DNA of 64,000 nucleotides, from positions 62,001-126,000 of the forward strand of contig NZ_FNZK01000002.1 in the NCBI RefSeq assembly GCF_900109225.1. The letters run 5' to 3'. Made by a program: the position numbers and the translations under genes. A model generated the notes under the pieces. That model was not told the origin of the DNA. It saw only the letters and a list, made by a program, of their open reading frames with translations, and made no database searches. This stretch comes from Propionispira arboris. GTDB taxonomy: Bacteria > Bacillota > Negativicutes > Selenomonadales > Selenomonadaceae. Shown piece by piece: positions 28,230-36,646 of the stretch. Positions within the stretch are counted from its first letter, which is position 1; each line of letters starts with the position of its first letter.

Positions 28230-29144
28230 ATGGTTGCATCAAGAGAATGTCCGAATATTCCTGAGATGAAATTTGCATTTAATGAAGAATATTTTTGTAA
28301 GATATTAGAAGAAATTGATAAGGAACTGCAAAAGGAAGGCGTAGTTCCGAGAATGCGTCTTTTCTTGGCTTTGAAAAAGATTAGAGAAAAAATCCCTGAA
28401 GTTGGACGGGTTCCGATATTATCGGGAGGAGCAAAGAATGTAACTGCTATAGGATATACTTCTCATAATTTGGCAATAAAAATTTCAGAATGGTTTAGTT
28501 TAAAATATGAACAACGTATGCAAATGGGAGACAGTGTTGTTTATGGTAGGATGATTATAATGGTCGAAGGAGAGCCTTATACAATAGATATGACCGTAAA
28601 TTTTGGTTCAATACAAATCATCTGGCAAGCTGATTACAAGCAATATCCAGATAATATATTAAATTTACCTCAGAAAATGAAACTTTCAAAAGTAATAGCT
28701 GGCAATATTTCAAGGGATGATATTAATAAATTATGTATGGTATATAAAAGGACATATGATGCATTTTATAAGTATCATGAAAGCGGTATGGAGTATGTAT
28801 TGGAAGCTTTGGAAGATGAACGGAATGCGATAGATGGTATAATACAATCAGAAAGATATGGACAATCTAAGTGGGCTAGTTTGCAATTTACTGAAAAATT
28901 AATAAAAGGAATATATTTTCAAAAGGCAGGAAAGAAAGCACCATATAGCCATAAATTAGTAGAATTAGGAAAGTTGCTCTCACCATATAATTTATTTATT
29001 GATGAAGATGTTTGTCGAAAAATTGATTGTAAGCCGGGTATTCGTTATGGAGAGGATGGAGAAGTTAGTTGTCATGAAGCACTCGATGCACATATTGCCT
29101 CGATGAAGGTTTTTAGGTTTCTTACGTCAAAATTACATACGTAA
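28230..29144 (+). CDS. HEPN-domain-like protein, unknown function
   Basis: A 304-residue soluble protein. The C-terminal third contains QFTEKLIKGIYFQKAGKKAP followed by YSHKLVELG, the helix pair and (T/S)H-L pattern of HEPN domains related to those that accompany nucleotidyltransferases. The first ~200 residues are not recognised. No partner nucleotidyltransferase is adjacent. HEPN proteins are frequent in toxin-antitoxin and defence loci, which fits this accessory region, but nothing here proves that role. The ribosome site (GAAAGTGAG) is moderate. Confidence 0.5.
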   Translation: MVASRECPNIPEMKFAFNEEYFCKILEEIDKELQKEGVVPRMRLFLALKKIREKIPEVGRVPILSGGAKNVTAIGYTSHNLAIKISEWFSLKYEQRMQMGDSVVYGRMIIMVEGEPYTIDMTVNFGSIQIIWQADYKQYPDNILNLPQKMKLSKVIAGNISRDDINKLCMVYKRTYDAFYKYHESGMEYVLEALEDERNAIDGIIQSERYGQSKWASLQFTEKLIKGIYFQKAGKKAPYSHKLVELGKLLSPYNLFIDEDVCRKIDCKPGIRYGEDGEVSCHEALDAHIASMKVFRFLTSKLHT

Positions 29145-29410
29145 TATGTTTTTAGTTGGGATATCGACAGGTATGCTCATTTTTTATGAGGTGATATTAA
29201 TGAACTTTTTCACAAATTTTATGGAGCTGGCGGTTAAATCCTTGTCGTATAAATAAGCCTTCTTGCAGATAATGGATATTTGAAATAGATCGATAAAAGC
29301 CCCCATTTTCATGCCAGGATTTGTAGACATTAAGGAATATTTTTTTCTGACAAACTTATAGTTTTCAAAGAGCTTAGTACATCATCCAGAACCTAAAAAA
29401 CCCCAACAAA

Positions 29411-29443
29411 AAAACATGATTTTCGTAATAAAAAAATCATGTT
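29411..29443. terminator. Bidirectional hairpin
   Basis: AAACATGATTTT and AAAATCATGTTT are perfect inverted copies around a short AT-rich loop. Runs of A before and T within the stem allow it to work on either strand, most likely stopping minus-strand transcription. Confidence 0.5.
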
Positions 29444-29505
29444 TCAGCCTATTTTTACTTGCAATCGTTACGAAGTGTAATATAATTAGAGATAGGTGGA
29501 AATTA

Positions 29506-29597
29506 AAAAAGTCGCCGTGTCCTGAGAGTGTCTCACCACTCGCAGGCACGAGCAGGTGAACCAGCACCTACACGTAACAGCTAGCTGTCTACGACGA
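29506..29597 (-). ncRNA. Candidate small structured RNA (~90 nt) on the minus strand
   Basis: On the minus strand TTGTCA (29632-29627), exactly 17 bases and TATAAT (29609-29604) give a near-perfect promoter. The transcript begins near 29597. Its ends, GTCGTCGT and ACGGCGAC, pair over 8 bp and are followed by TTTTTT. Inside are three small hairpins: ACAGCTAGCTGT, AGGTG/CACCT and GAGTG/CACTC. This is a closed, cloverleaf-like multiloop. No tRNA signature is complete. A weaker opposing promoter (29459-29486) exists on the plus strand. The sequence is GC-richer than its surroundings. Confidence 0.55.
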
Positions 29598-29707
29598 CAA
29601 TTTATTATACCGTGATTTCCCTTGAGTGACAAGGGAGATGGTTTGTTCGGTATGATGTGATTGGAGTTTTGACAGGAGCTTGCGTCTGCATGCAATTAAG
29701 ATATAGC

Positions 29708-29750
29708 AAAGCGCATGTGTAGGTTGAATAAACCCGCGCATGCGCTTTTT
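29708..29750 (+). terminator. Strong intrinsic terminator
   Basis: AAAGCGCATG and CATGCGCTTT pair around an inner GGTT/AACC stem and are followed by TTTTTT. No gene ends just upstream on this strand, so it may end an unrecognised transcript from the 29640-29700 interval (TTGACA at 29669-29674). Confidence 0.7.
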
Positions 29751-29838
29751 TGATTTCCCCTGAAACAAACTGTAGGGTGGGTTCCTTTATTGGATTACAA
29801 TAGAGAAACCCCTTGCAGAATGAGGATGGGGGATATAA

Positions 29839-30135
29839 ATGATGATGAAAAATGTATTTGATTCGTTGGCTGCTACGAAGGAACAGGAAATTTTGGTTGG
29901 CTTAGATTTAAGAAAATATTCTAGTGAATATTTTCATGCCAGCGAAAAAGTCATTACGTATCAGGACAAAATCAAAAATGCATTACCCTTGGATTTGCAG
30001 GAAACCTTGGAACAACTTGATGATGAATATAATTGTATGATGCTGAGCGGAATGGATGTATATTATCGACAAGGTTTTTCCGATGCAGTCCGGTTGATTA
30101 TGGAGACAATGAGTTGGTCACCAACGCGGAGTTAG
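29839..30135 (+). CDS. Small conserved hypothetical protein (full copy of the dispersed repeat gene)
   Basis: A 98-residue acidic helical protein, perhaps related to DUF6809-type proteins, with no known function. The opening (MMMKNVFDSLAATKEQEILV) and the ending (YYRQGFSDAVRLIMETMSWS) are intact, and GGATGGGGGAT precedes the ATG. Its 3' end and terminator recur at three other places in the window, where the rest of the gene is missing. This is the only intact copy here. Confidence 0.65.
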   Translation: MMMKNVFDSLAATKEQEILVGLDLRKYSSEYFHASEKVITYQDKIKNALPLDLQETLEQLDDEYNCMMLSGMDVYYRQGFSDAVRLIMETMSWSPTRS

Positions 30136-30190
30136 AAGGAACGGCGCACCCTAGTGATTAAAAAAAAATCACTAGGGTGTTTCTTTTTGC
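30060..30190 (+). repeat. Dispersed repeat copy B, with terminator
   Basis: 3' end of the small gene plus the hairpin CACCCTAGTGATT/AATCACTAGGGTG (30147-30159 and 30167-30179), then TTTCTTTTTGC. This copy has a perfect 13-bp stem and is the best preserved of the four. Confidence 0.85.
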
Positions 30191-30280
30191 TTGTTTTTTT
30201 ATGTCTTTATTTTGGTTAAATTTGTGGGTTACATATACTTGCAGGTGATGAGCAAAACTGTATTCTATATGTAACATAAA

Positions 30281-30319
30281 TTATTTCATTCTAACTTTTT
30301 GAAAGTTAAAATGAAATAA
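30281..30319. other. Long hairpin in a gene-free stretch
   Basis: Bases 30281-30298 and 30302-30319 pair over 18 bp with one mismatch around a 3-base loop. No T-run follows. From here to 30633 I see only a weak 34-residue frame at 30350 and no recognisable gene. Confidence 0.45.
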
Positions 30320-30633
30320 ATAAAGTTAAATACAGGACTGGTGGTCTTTATGAGTATTTTGAAAGATGGATTGGATTTGAAAATTAAATGGTTCTATAAT
30401 AAATGTTGGAATAAAATGAATAACTCGGTTACAATTAAAGTTATCAGACACTGACCGAACGGGGCTATCACTTAGCTGATACGAAATGTAGTAATATTTA
30501 TTAGGGTCTTATTCATAGAAGTCCAATTTAAGTCCGGCTAAGGAATCGGTATAGTTTTTCATGAAATAATAGGAAAAGTGATAGGGCGTCAGGGGAACAG
30601 CTATGATGAAGCAAATGAAGCGGAGGTATTTTT

Positions 30634-31137
30634 ATGAACGATTTAATTTTGATTATAGATATGCAAAACGATTTTATTGATGGGAGTTTGGGAACCAAAG
30701 AGGCACAGGCAATTGTACCGCGCGTTCAAAAGAAGCTTTTCACTACTGACAGTGTTATTATGTTTACGCAAGATACGCACGGACAGGATTACCTGGATTC
30801 GCAAGAAGGAAAGAATCTGCCGATCAAGCATTGTATCAAACCTGAAAAAGGCTGGGAGATTTGTGATGCACTCAAGCCATACGTGAAGGAAAGCAATGTT
30901 TTCGAAAAACCGACATTCGGCTGTACGAAACTGATTCAGGCTGTAGAACCTTATGAATCTATCACACTTGTTGGACTCTGCACGGATATTTGCATCATTT
31001 CCAATGCGCTATTGCTCAAGGCGTTCTATCCAGAAAAGATGATCATAGTCGATAGCAAGTGTTGTGCTGGGGGTACACCAGAAAGTCATGAGAATGCATT
31101 GAAGGCAATGCGCAGCTGCCAGATAAAGATTATATGA
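30634..31137 (+). CDS. Isochorismatase-family cysteine hydrolase
   Basis: A 167-residue cytoplasmic hydrolase of the nicotinamidase/isochorismatase fold. The catalytic triad is visible as D9 (IIDMQNDF), K92 (FEKPTFG) and C116 (VGLCTDIC). The cis-peptide Gly-Leu precedes the cysteine as usual. The short length and CTDI motif are common in nicotinamidase-like members, but the substrate is not certain. GCGGAGG precedes the ATG by eight bases. The gene stands alone. Confidence 0.85.
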   Translation: MNDLILIIDMQNDFIDGSLGTKEAQAIVPRVQKKLFTTDSVIMFTQDTHGQDYLDSQEGKNLPIKHCIKPEKGWEICDALKPYVKESNVFEKPTFGCTKLIQAVEPYESITLVGLCTDICIISNALLLKAFYPEKMIIVDSKCCAGGTPESHENALKAMRSCQIKII

Positions 31138-31240
31138 GTGTAGGTTGTTTAACTTAATCAGATAACCTGATTTGCCAAAATTTGTTGATGTTTATATACG
31201 TTTAAATTTTTAGAGTAATACTTACAGAGGTGCAAAAAAA

Positions 31241-32191
31241 TTGAAAATAGAACGATTAGTTGCGATTCTTTCTATTCTTGCGAATGTAGATCGAATTACA
31301 GCGAAAGAACTGGCCGATCGCTTTGAAGTGTCGAAAAGGACAATTCTTCGGGATCTGGATACACTCAATGGTGCGGGGATTCCGATTATATCTTATCCTG
31401 GTATTGGTGGAGGGGTGGGAGTATCGGAAGGTTATAAGATAAATAAAAATATTCTCTCTACAAGTGATCTAGAAAAAATATTTACTGGACTGAGTGCGCT
31501 AAACAGTATTCAGCAAGATCATGCGATAACAAATTTGCTTGCGAAACTTCTGCCAGACATGAAAGAAAAAACAGATTTTCAAAGTGATTATGTAATAGAT
31601 TTATCTTCTTGGTTTTTTGATAATATGATAACTAAAAAAATATCTGATATTCGACAGGCGATTATACAAAGAAATTGTATTTGTTTGGAATATATATCCA
31701 TTCATACCAGGATGGAGCGTGTAATAGAGCCTCATCGATTAGTTTTTAAGCAATCGAATTGGTATGTTTATGCTTTTTGTAGGGAAAGAAAAGAATTTCG
31801 TCTTTTTAAAGTCCGGCGAATTGCATCTTATAAAATTTTGGATGAAACTTTTGAATTTCATGCTTTTGAAAAGATAGAAGTAGGTAAAGCATATGGAAAT
31901 AATGTTTTTTGTCCGTCGGATCAAGAAAAACAATTCAAAATTATCTTGGAATATGATATATTGAATGAATTTTTTTTGACGGATAGAGTGGATGCTTCTT
32001 TGTGTAAAAGATCTCTGGACGGTGATGCAACGGTTGGGACAATTTGTTTCTCTGCTTCGGAATTGACGTGGGTAGCCGATTTTGTTTTCGGTATTTTGGA
32101 TAAAGTGAGGGTTATCGCTCCAGCGGAGTTGAAAGTTGAAATAAAACAAAGATTAAATAAAATAAATTCTCTATATAAAGGTGACATATAG
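31241..32191 (+). CDS. YafY/DeoR-type transcriptional regulator with WYL domain
   Basis: A 316-residue regulator. The N-terminal winged helix reads RITAKELADRFEVSKRTILR and DLDTL. The middle WYL domain shows the pattern IEPHRLVFKQSNWYVYAFCR, which binds small ligands or nucleic acid. The start is TTG 31241 after AGAGGTG. It lies directly upstream of the DJ-1/PfpI and GyrI-like genes with 50 bases between, so it probably controls or joins that operon. Confidence 0.88.
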   Translation: MKIERLVAILSILANVDRITAKELADRFEVSKRTILRDLDTLNGAGIPIISYPGIGGGVGVSEGYKINKNILSTSDLEKIFTGLSALNSIQQDHAITNLLAKLLPDMKEKTDFQSDYVIDLSSWFFDNMITKKISDIRQAIIQRNCICLEYISIHTRMERVIEPHRLVFKQSNWYVYAFCRERKEFRLFKVRRIASYKILDETFEFHAFEKIEVGKAYGNNVFCPSDQEKQFKIILEYDILNEFFLTDRVDASLCKRSLDGDATVGTICFSASELTWVADFVFGILDKVRVIAPAELKVEIKQRLNKINSLYKGDI

Positions 32192-32241
32192 GTGTCACCT
32201 TTTCTGCTGTAAAATAAGCAGTAGAAGGAGAGTGCTAGGAA

Positions 32242-32820
32242 ATGAAAAAAGAAGTGCTTGTATTCATTTTTGATGGATATGCTGATTGGGAAAGTGCCTA
32301 TGTTTGTGCAGAACTGAATGCACCAGATACACAATACACAATAAAAACACTCAGTTTTGATAGAAAGATTAAAGTATCAATGGCAGGATTTAAGGTTTTA
32401 CCGGATTATTCCATAGAAGAATTACCAGATGATTTTAGCCTGTTGATTTTAACTGGAGGATATGCCTGGATGAAGCAACTAAATAACGCAGTACTACCGG
32501 TTGTCGAATATGCAGTTAAAAGAAAGATTCCCGTAGCTGCCATCTGTAATGCAGCGAATTTTATGGCACAGCATGGATACATAGATCAAATTCGTCATTC
32601 TGGAAATACACTTTTATTTATGAAAGAACAAGCTCCAGCCTATAAAGGGGAAAACTATTTTTTAGAAAAACAAGCGGTTTGCGATAAAAATATCATCACA
32701 GCCAATGGTAGTGCATCTCTTGAGTTTGCAAAGGAAATTCTGCTTTTGATGAAAGCAAAACCAGTGGCAGACGTTTTAAAGTGGTATACGCTGCATAAAG
32801 ATGGATTTTATCCAGAATGA
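32242..32820 (+). CDS. DJ-1/PfpI family glutamine-amidotransferase-like protein
   Basis: A 192-residue cytoplasmic protein of the class I GATase-like superfamily. The nucleophile elbow is AAICNAANFMAQHG with C102, and the acidic residue in FIFDGYADWE supports the DJ-1/PfpI type. Roles in this family include chaperone, glyoxalase or protease activity, and sequence cannot decide. GAAGGAG precedes the ATG. Its stop overlaps the next frame's first ATG. Confidence 0.85.
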   Translation: MKKEVLVFIFDGYADWESAYVCAELNAPDTQYTIKTLSFDRKIKVSMAGFKVLPDYSIEELPDDFSLLILTGGYAWMKQLNNAVLPVVEYAVKRKIPVAAICNAANFMAQHGYIDQIRHSGNTLLFMKEQAPAYKGENYFLEKQAVCDKNIITANGSASLEFAKEILLLMKAKPVADVLKWYTLHKDGFYPE

Positions 32821-32849
32821 TGAAGCAAAATGATGGGAGTTTGTTTTCT

Positions 32850-33509
32850 ATGGAGAAAATAGATTATAAAAAAGTATGTAAAGAATTATATCAACCAAAA
32901 ACAAAGCCCGAACTTGTAGATGTTCCCCCAATGTGTTTTCTTCAAATTGGAGGACAGGGCGACCCGAATGATGCGGATGGAGAATACCAGCGGGCGGTAG
33001 AAATATTATATACATTGTCTTATACAATAAAGATGTTTCCTAAAAAAGGCGTACTACCAAAGGGATATTTTGACTATGTCGTTCCACCTTTGGAAGGTTT
33101 GTGGTGGATGAAAAATGAACAAAATTTTGATTTTTGCAAAAAATCAGAGCTCTGTTGGATTGCTATGATTCGTCAACCGGAATTTGTGACAGAGAATCTA
33201 CTTTCCGTAGCAAAGCAGCATGTAGAAAAGAAAAAATCAAGCCTCAATTTGTCAAAAGCTTGGTTGCGTAATTTTTCTGAAGGGTTATCTGTACAATGTA
33301 TGCATATGGGAAGTTTCGATGAAGAATCACTCACGATTGATAAAATGAGAAAGTATGCTGCTGCCAATGGATATGTTTTTGATTTGTCCATGGAACGACG
33401 TCATCATGAGATTTATTTGTCTGATCCGCGAAAAATTGCAGAATGTAAAATGAAAACAGTTCTTCGTTATCCGATTAACACGTTGGCTGTGTTGGGGGAA
33501 TTTGTATAA
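32850..33509 (+). CDS. GyrI-like domain protein
   Basis: A 219-residue protein of the GyrI-like small-molecule-binding family. The pattern PPMCFLQIGGQGDPNDADGE then YQRAVEILYTLSYTIKM is typical of the Firmicute group starting MEKIDYKK. ATG 32850 follows TGATGGGAG at the right distance. An ATG at 32817 overlaps the previous stop and would add 11 residues. It is the last gene of the WYL-DJ-1 group. It may bind a drug or dye-like ligand; this is a family-level inference. Confidence 0.8.
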   Translation: MEKIDYKKVCKELYQPKTKPELVDVPPMCFLQIGGQGDPNDADGEYQRAVEILYTLSYTIKMFPKKGVLPKGYFDYVVPPLEGLWWMKNEQNFDFCKKSELCWIAMIRQPEFVTENLLSVAKQHVEKKKSSLNLSKAWLRNFSEGLSVQCMHMGSFDEESLTIDKMRKYAAANGYVFDLSMERRHHEIYLSDPRKIAECKMKTVLRYPINTLAVLGEFV

Positions 33510-33556
33510 AATAAAATCGATACGGAGGTTGGAAATTAATTTTTAAGAGACCCTGA

Positions 33557-33626
33557 CTTGGTCACTAACGCGGAGTTAGAAGGAACGGCGCACCCTAGGA
33601 ATTTTAAAAAATCATTGGGGTGCGCC
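33557..33626 (+). repeat. Dispersed repeat copy C
   Basis: It starts CTTGGTCACTAACGCGGAG, the end of the small gene, and keeps the stop, the GAAGGAACGGCGCACCC spacer and the terminator stem. The stem is extended here (GGCGCACCC with GGGGTGCGCC). All upstream coding sequence is lost. Confidence 0.8.
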
Positions 33627-33725
33627 CTTTGGCATAAGTGGGGATTTTTATTGATGTTTAATTCCGTTAGGGCGCATCACTTAACTTTTTCTTGACATTA
33701 CAAAACTTATTTTATAAAATAATAC

Positions 33726-33737
33726 TGACCTCGGTCA
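33726..33737. promoter_or_regulatory. Predicted TetR operator 1
   Basis: TGACCTCGGTCA is a palindrome of the same form as two sites at 35132 and 35205. It lies 72 bases before the GNAT gene that precedes tetR. Confidence 0.55.
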
Positions 33738-33808
33738 ATTGGCGAGGCTAATACTTTATTAATCAATAGACAATTTGTAGTAATATACATATATAGGAGG
33801 TAAAAGTT

Positions 33809-34348
33809 ATGATACAAGCTAGCAGGGAAAATACAGTTACGTTAGAGGTTGTAAATAGAGAAGAATTAACAAAATTTAAGAAAGATCTGCAAGAAGCATT
33901 TGCAGTTGCAGTGGTTGAGACATTTGGTTCTAAATTAGATAAGCCGATTCCTTCTGATGAAGATCTAGAAAAATCTTTCAATGCTGATGGAGCTGTTGTT
34001 TATCATATTTTATCAAATGGAAAAAAGACAGGCGGCGTTGTACTTATTATCAATGCAATAACACAACATAACTCGTTAGACTTTTTCTTTATATCAGTAG
34101 CTGAACACAGTCGTGGCATTGGCTTAAAAGCTTGGAAAGCTATTGAAGAAAAGTACATTGAAACTAAAGTTTGGGAAACTCATACACCATACTTTGAAAA
34201 ACGTAATATTCATTTTTATGTAAATAAATGTGGCTTTCAAATCGTAGAATATTTCAATAAACATCACTCTGATCCGCATGCAACAAGTGACGAGGACTTC
34301 CCGGGAGGCGAAGATTTCTTTAGATTTGAAAAGGTCATGAAACAATAA
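33809..34348 (+). CDS. GNAT family N-acetyltransferase
   Basis: A 179-residue acetyltransferase. The acetyl-CoA-binding region reads FFFISVAEHSRGIGLKAWKA, matching the R-G-x-G-x-(K/A) motif A of GNAT enzymes, and the later FYVNKCGFQIVEY is the motif B end. AGGAGG is eight bases before the ATG. A TetR-type operator lies in its upstream region, so it is probably regulated with the RND pump. The substrate is unknown; drug acetylation is a possibility. Confidence 0.82.
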   Translation: MIQASRENTVTLEVVNREELTKFKKDLQEAFAVAVVETFGSKLDKPIPSDEDLEKSFNADGAVVYHILSNGKKTGGVVLIINAITQHNSLDFFFISVAEHSRGIGLKAWKAIEEKYIETKVWETHTPYFEKRNIHFYVNKCGFQIVEYFNKHHSDPHATSDEDFPGGEDFFRFEKVMKQ

Positions 34349-34472
34349 ATTTTACTTATTTATTGACAGCGTGGTTTGTTAACCATATGATTGACTGAGC
34401 TAGTAATGAAGTGATATATGGAAGCAAGTCGTTTTATTTGCAGATTTTACCCAGTTAGGAGGTAATAGACAT

Positions 34473-35087
34473 ATGAGAGTTAGAAAAGATCCAAAAGTTC
34501 GTCAAGAAGAGCTGATTGATGCGGCTTTAGCATTGTTTAGTTCTGCTGGTTATAAAAAAACAATGATTGTTGATATAGTGAAGCGGGCTGGTGTAGCCAA
34601 GGGAACCTTCTTTTACTATTTTTCTACCAAGGAAGCCGTTTTAGAAGCCATATGTTCGCGCTGGGCGATTGAGATAGCAGCTTCTTATCAGAGGAAAAGT
34701 AAAGCACACACGGCAATAAAAAAGCTACAGAGTTTCATTTCAGAATTAATGCTTCCTAGTCAAGTAGATGAGCTGATTGACAAGCTTTGGGATGAGAAGG
34801 AGTTTAATCTAGTTTATACCATTTGGCAGCAACAGGTGGAGAGCATTTTCAACCCGCTTTTGCATGAAATTATTGAGCAGGGTAATCAAGAGGGAAGCAT
34901 GCAGGCACCCCATATAAAAGAAACGATTGCTTTTTTCTGGAGTACAGTGGACTGCTTATTTGACGTTGCTTTTTTAAAGGAGCCAGAGGAGGTCTTTCTT
35001 ATTAAAGTGAAAATTGCTGGATCTGTTTTGGAACGAATTTTGGGAATAGAGGAAGGAAAACTCGAATTTATCGTTTCCAAAGTCTAA
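34473..35087 (+). CDS. TetR family transcriptional regulator
   Basis: A 204-residue regulator. The N-terminal helix-turn-helix is clear (LFSSAGYKKTMIVDIVKRAG then VAKGTFFYYFSTKEAVLEAI), and the helical ligand domain follows. AGGAGG precedes ATG 34473. Three copies of a TGACC-NN-GGTCA palindrome lie around it: one before the GNAT gene and two between tetR and the RND genes. It is therefore likely the local repressor of both units; the binding is predicted from position and symmetry. Confidence 0.9.
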   Translation: MRVRKDPKVRQEELIDAALALFSSAGYKKTMIVDIVKRAGVAKGTFFYYFSTKEAVLEAICSRWAIEIAASYQRKSKAHTAIKKLQSFISELMLPSQVDELIDKLWDEKEFNLVYTIWQQQVESIFNPLLHEIIEQGNQEGSMQAPHIKETIAFFWSTVDCLFDVAFLKEPEEVFLIKVKIAGSVLERILGIEEGKLEFIVSKV

Positions 35088-35131
35088 AATTTTAAGCTGT
35101 GTAGAAATGGACATCTTTTTCACCACACAAC

Positions 35132-35143
35132 TGACCAAGGTCA
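35132..35143. promoter_or_regulatory. Predicted TetR operator 2
   Basis: TGACCAAGGTCA, a perfect palindrome inside CAACTGACCAAGGTCATT. It is 73 bases from operator 3, in the promoter region of the RND genes. Confidence 0.6.
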
Positions 35144-35200
35144 TTAATTCACAGGAGAAATGTATTGTAGTTATGATGATTCGGGCTATTTTTTTCCTTC

Positions 35201-35220
35201 CAACTGACCTTGGTCAGTTG
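35201..35220. promoter_or_regulatory. Predicted TetR operator 3
   Basis: CAACTGACC-TT-GGTCAGTTG, perfect 9-bp arms around TT. It is the most symmetric of the three sites and the closest to the RND operon. Confidence 0.65.
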
Positions 35221-35343
35221 TCGCAAAACGGCTTCTTGTTACGACAGTTTGAAAAGAGATTACAGGTTAGAACCTATTCATCATAAATTTTGCTTAAAAT
35301 TTTGTAATAAAAAATATGGGTAGATAAGCCTCTTAGGTTGTCA

Positions 35344-35562
35344 CTAAAGAGGAGGAGGATACATGATCGCGGGCAGGTTCGTTACCAGCCTGGTATCGCC
35401 ACCAATCTGGATGTGATTGATGCACAGGGCGCATTGACCACAGCGAAATTTAACTATATTAATGCCCGTTATGATTACAATAAATATACGGTGCAGTTAG
35501 CACAAGCTATAGGGACGATTACGGAGGATGATATACATGATAAAAAAGAAGCCGCGCGTTAG
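35344..35562 (+). pseudogene. TolC-family outer-membrane efflux protein, 3' stub
   Basis: Only the last ~65 residues remain (GQVRYQPGIATNLDVIDAQG, then ALTTAKFNYINARYDYNKYT), which is the final coiled-coil helix of TolC-type channels. A strong ribosome site (GAGGAGGAGG) and an ATG at 35363 survive, but that ATG is out of frame with the conserved part. A deletion of more than a kilobase between start and tail explains this. The RND pump downstream therefore needs another outer-membrane partner. Confidence 0.8.
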
Positions 35563-36646
35563 AACTTTAATGCTGATATTGATGTTGATACTGTTTATCG
35601 GTACGGTTGTTTGGCGGGTTTATAGTGCTCAGCAGCAAGCAGAGCTCGATATCCAACCTTTAGCGGTTACAATGGCAGCAGTAAGCTGGACGCAAAAGCC
35701 CAATACCCTCAATTTGACTGGTACGGTAGAGGGCATAACCTCAGCTATTATCAGTAGCCGTTTTGCAGGAAAAATCGAAGAAATACGTGTCGAGGACGGT
35801 CAGGCAGTTTCAACTGGTACAGAGCTTTTGAGACTAGACACGGTTGAATTAGCGAATGCGGAGCGGATTGCCCAAAATAACATTCGTCAGGCGCAGGCAA
35901 ACCTTAATACGGCGCAGACAGATTATCAGCGTTACTATAATCTCTATGCACAACAAGCTGTTACCAAACAGCAACTAGAAAGTGCGCAGGCTAAAATGAT
36001 TACCAGCCAAGTGGAGGTTGATAATGCCTATGCCAATCTGAATAATGCCCAAAAGCAAATCGATGACGGTAGTCTTAGAAGTCCGGTAAATGGTGTAATT
36101 GCCAATAAAACAGTCACTGTCGGTCAAGTCGTCTCACCGGGTACTGCCCTTATGACGGTAGAACAAATCGATCAAGTGTATGTCGTGGTCAACATTGAAC
36201 AAAAGGATATTGTCACTGCAAAACTGGGAACTGCGGTAACCGTTAAAGTAGATGCATATCCCGAGGAATCTTTTGCTGGCATCATTGCGGTTATCAACCC
36301 CGTAGCAGGCAGTGAGAGCCGGATGTTTCGGGTTAAAATTAAGGTTGATAATGCTGGCCAGTTGTTAAAGTCGGGGATGTTTGCCCAAGCTGCCTTAATC
36401 TCGGGTCAAACGAAATCTGTTCTGGCGGTACCGCGTGCTGCGATGATGACGCAAAAGGGTTTGCATTATGTCTATGTTGCTGAAAATGGTCAAGCAAAAA
36501 AAACATTGGTAGAAATCGGTGATTTAATTGGTGATTTGCTTGAGATTAAAGCGGGCATCGAGGAAGGTCGGGCAGTGGTAATCGACAATCTGGATAAAAT
36601 TAAAGACGGTGATGCCTTAGTGGGTGAAGGAGGGGACAGTCGATGA
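35537..36646 (+). CDS. RND efflux periplasmic adaptor (HlyD/AcrA family)
   Basis: A 369-residue membrane-fusion protein. One N-terminal membrane anchor (~residues 8-25) is followed by the biotinyl-lipoyl halves (SRFAGKIEEIRVEDGQAVST and DGSLRSPVNGVIANKTVTVG), the alpha hairpin (~100-165) and the beta-barrel. ATG 35537 is spaced correctly from ACGGAGG; the ATG at 35528 is too close. It overlaps the TolC stub and is coupled by a 4-base overlap to the pump gene. Confidence 0.92.
   Translation: MIKKKPRVRTLMLILMLILFIGTVVWRVYSAQQQAELDIQPLAVTMAAVSWTQKPNTLNLTGTVEGITSAIISSRFAGKIEEIRVEDGQAVSTGTELLRLDTVELANAERIAQNNIRQAQANLNTAQTDYQRYYNLYAQQAVTKQQLESAQAKMITSQVEVDNAYANLNNAQKQIDDGSLRSPVNGVIANKTVTVGQVVSPGTALMTVEQIDQVYVVVNIEQKDIVTAKLGTAVTVKVDAYPEESFAGIIAVINPVAGSESRMFRVKIKVDNAGQLLKSGMFAQAALISGQTKSVLAVPRAAMMTQKGLHYVYVAENGQAKKTLVEIGDLIGDLLEIKAGIEEGRAVVIDNLDKIKDGDALVGEGGDSR

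Noticed and set aside
29199-29256. 18-residue frame after GAGGTGATATTA
   Set aside because: A ribosome-like site is present, but length and composition give no support; it is too short to call without expression data.
29486-29695. 69-residue minus-strand frame
   Set aside because: It runs through the predicted structured RNA and promoter, is rich in Cys/Arg/Ser like a chance frame, and has no ribosome site.
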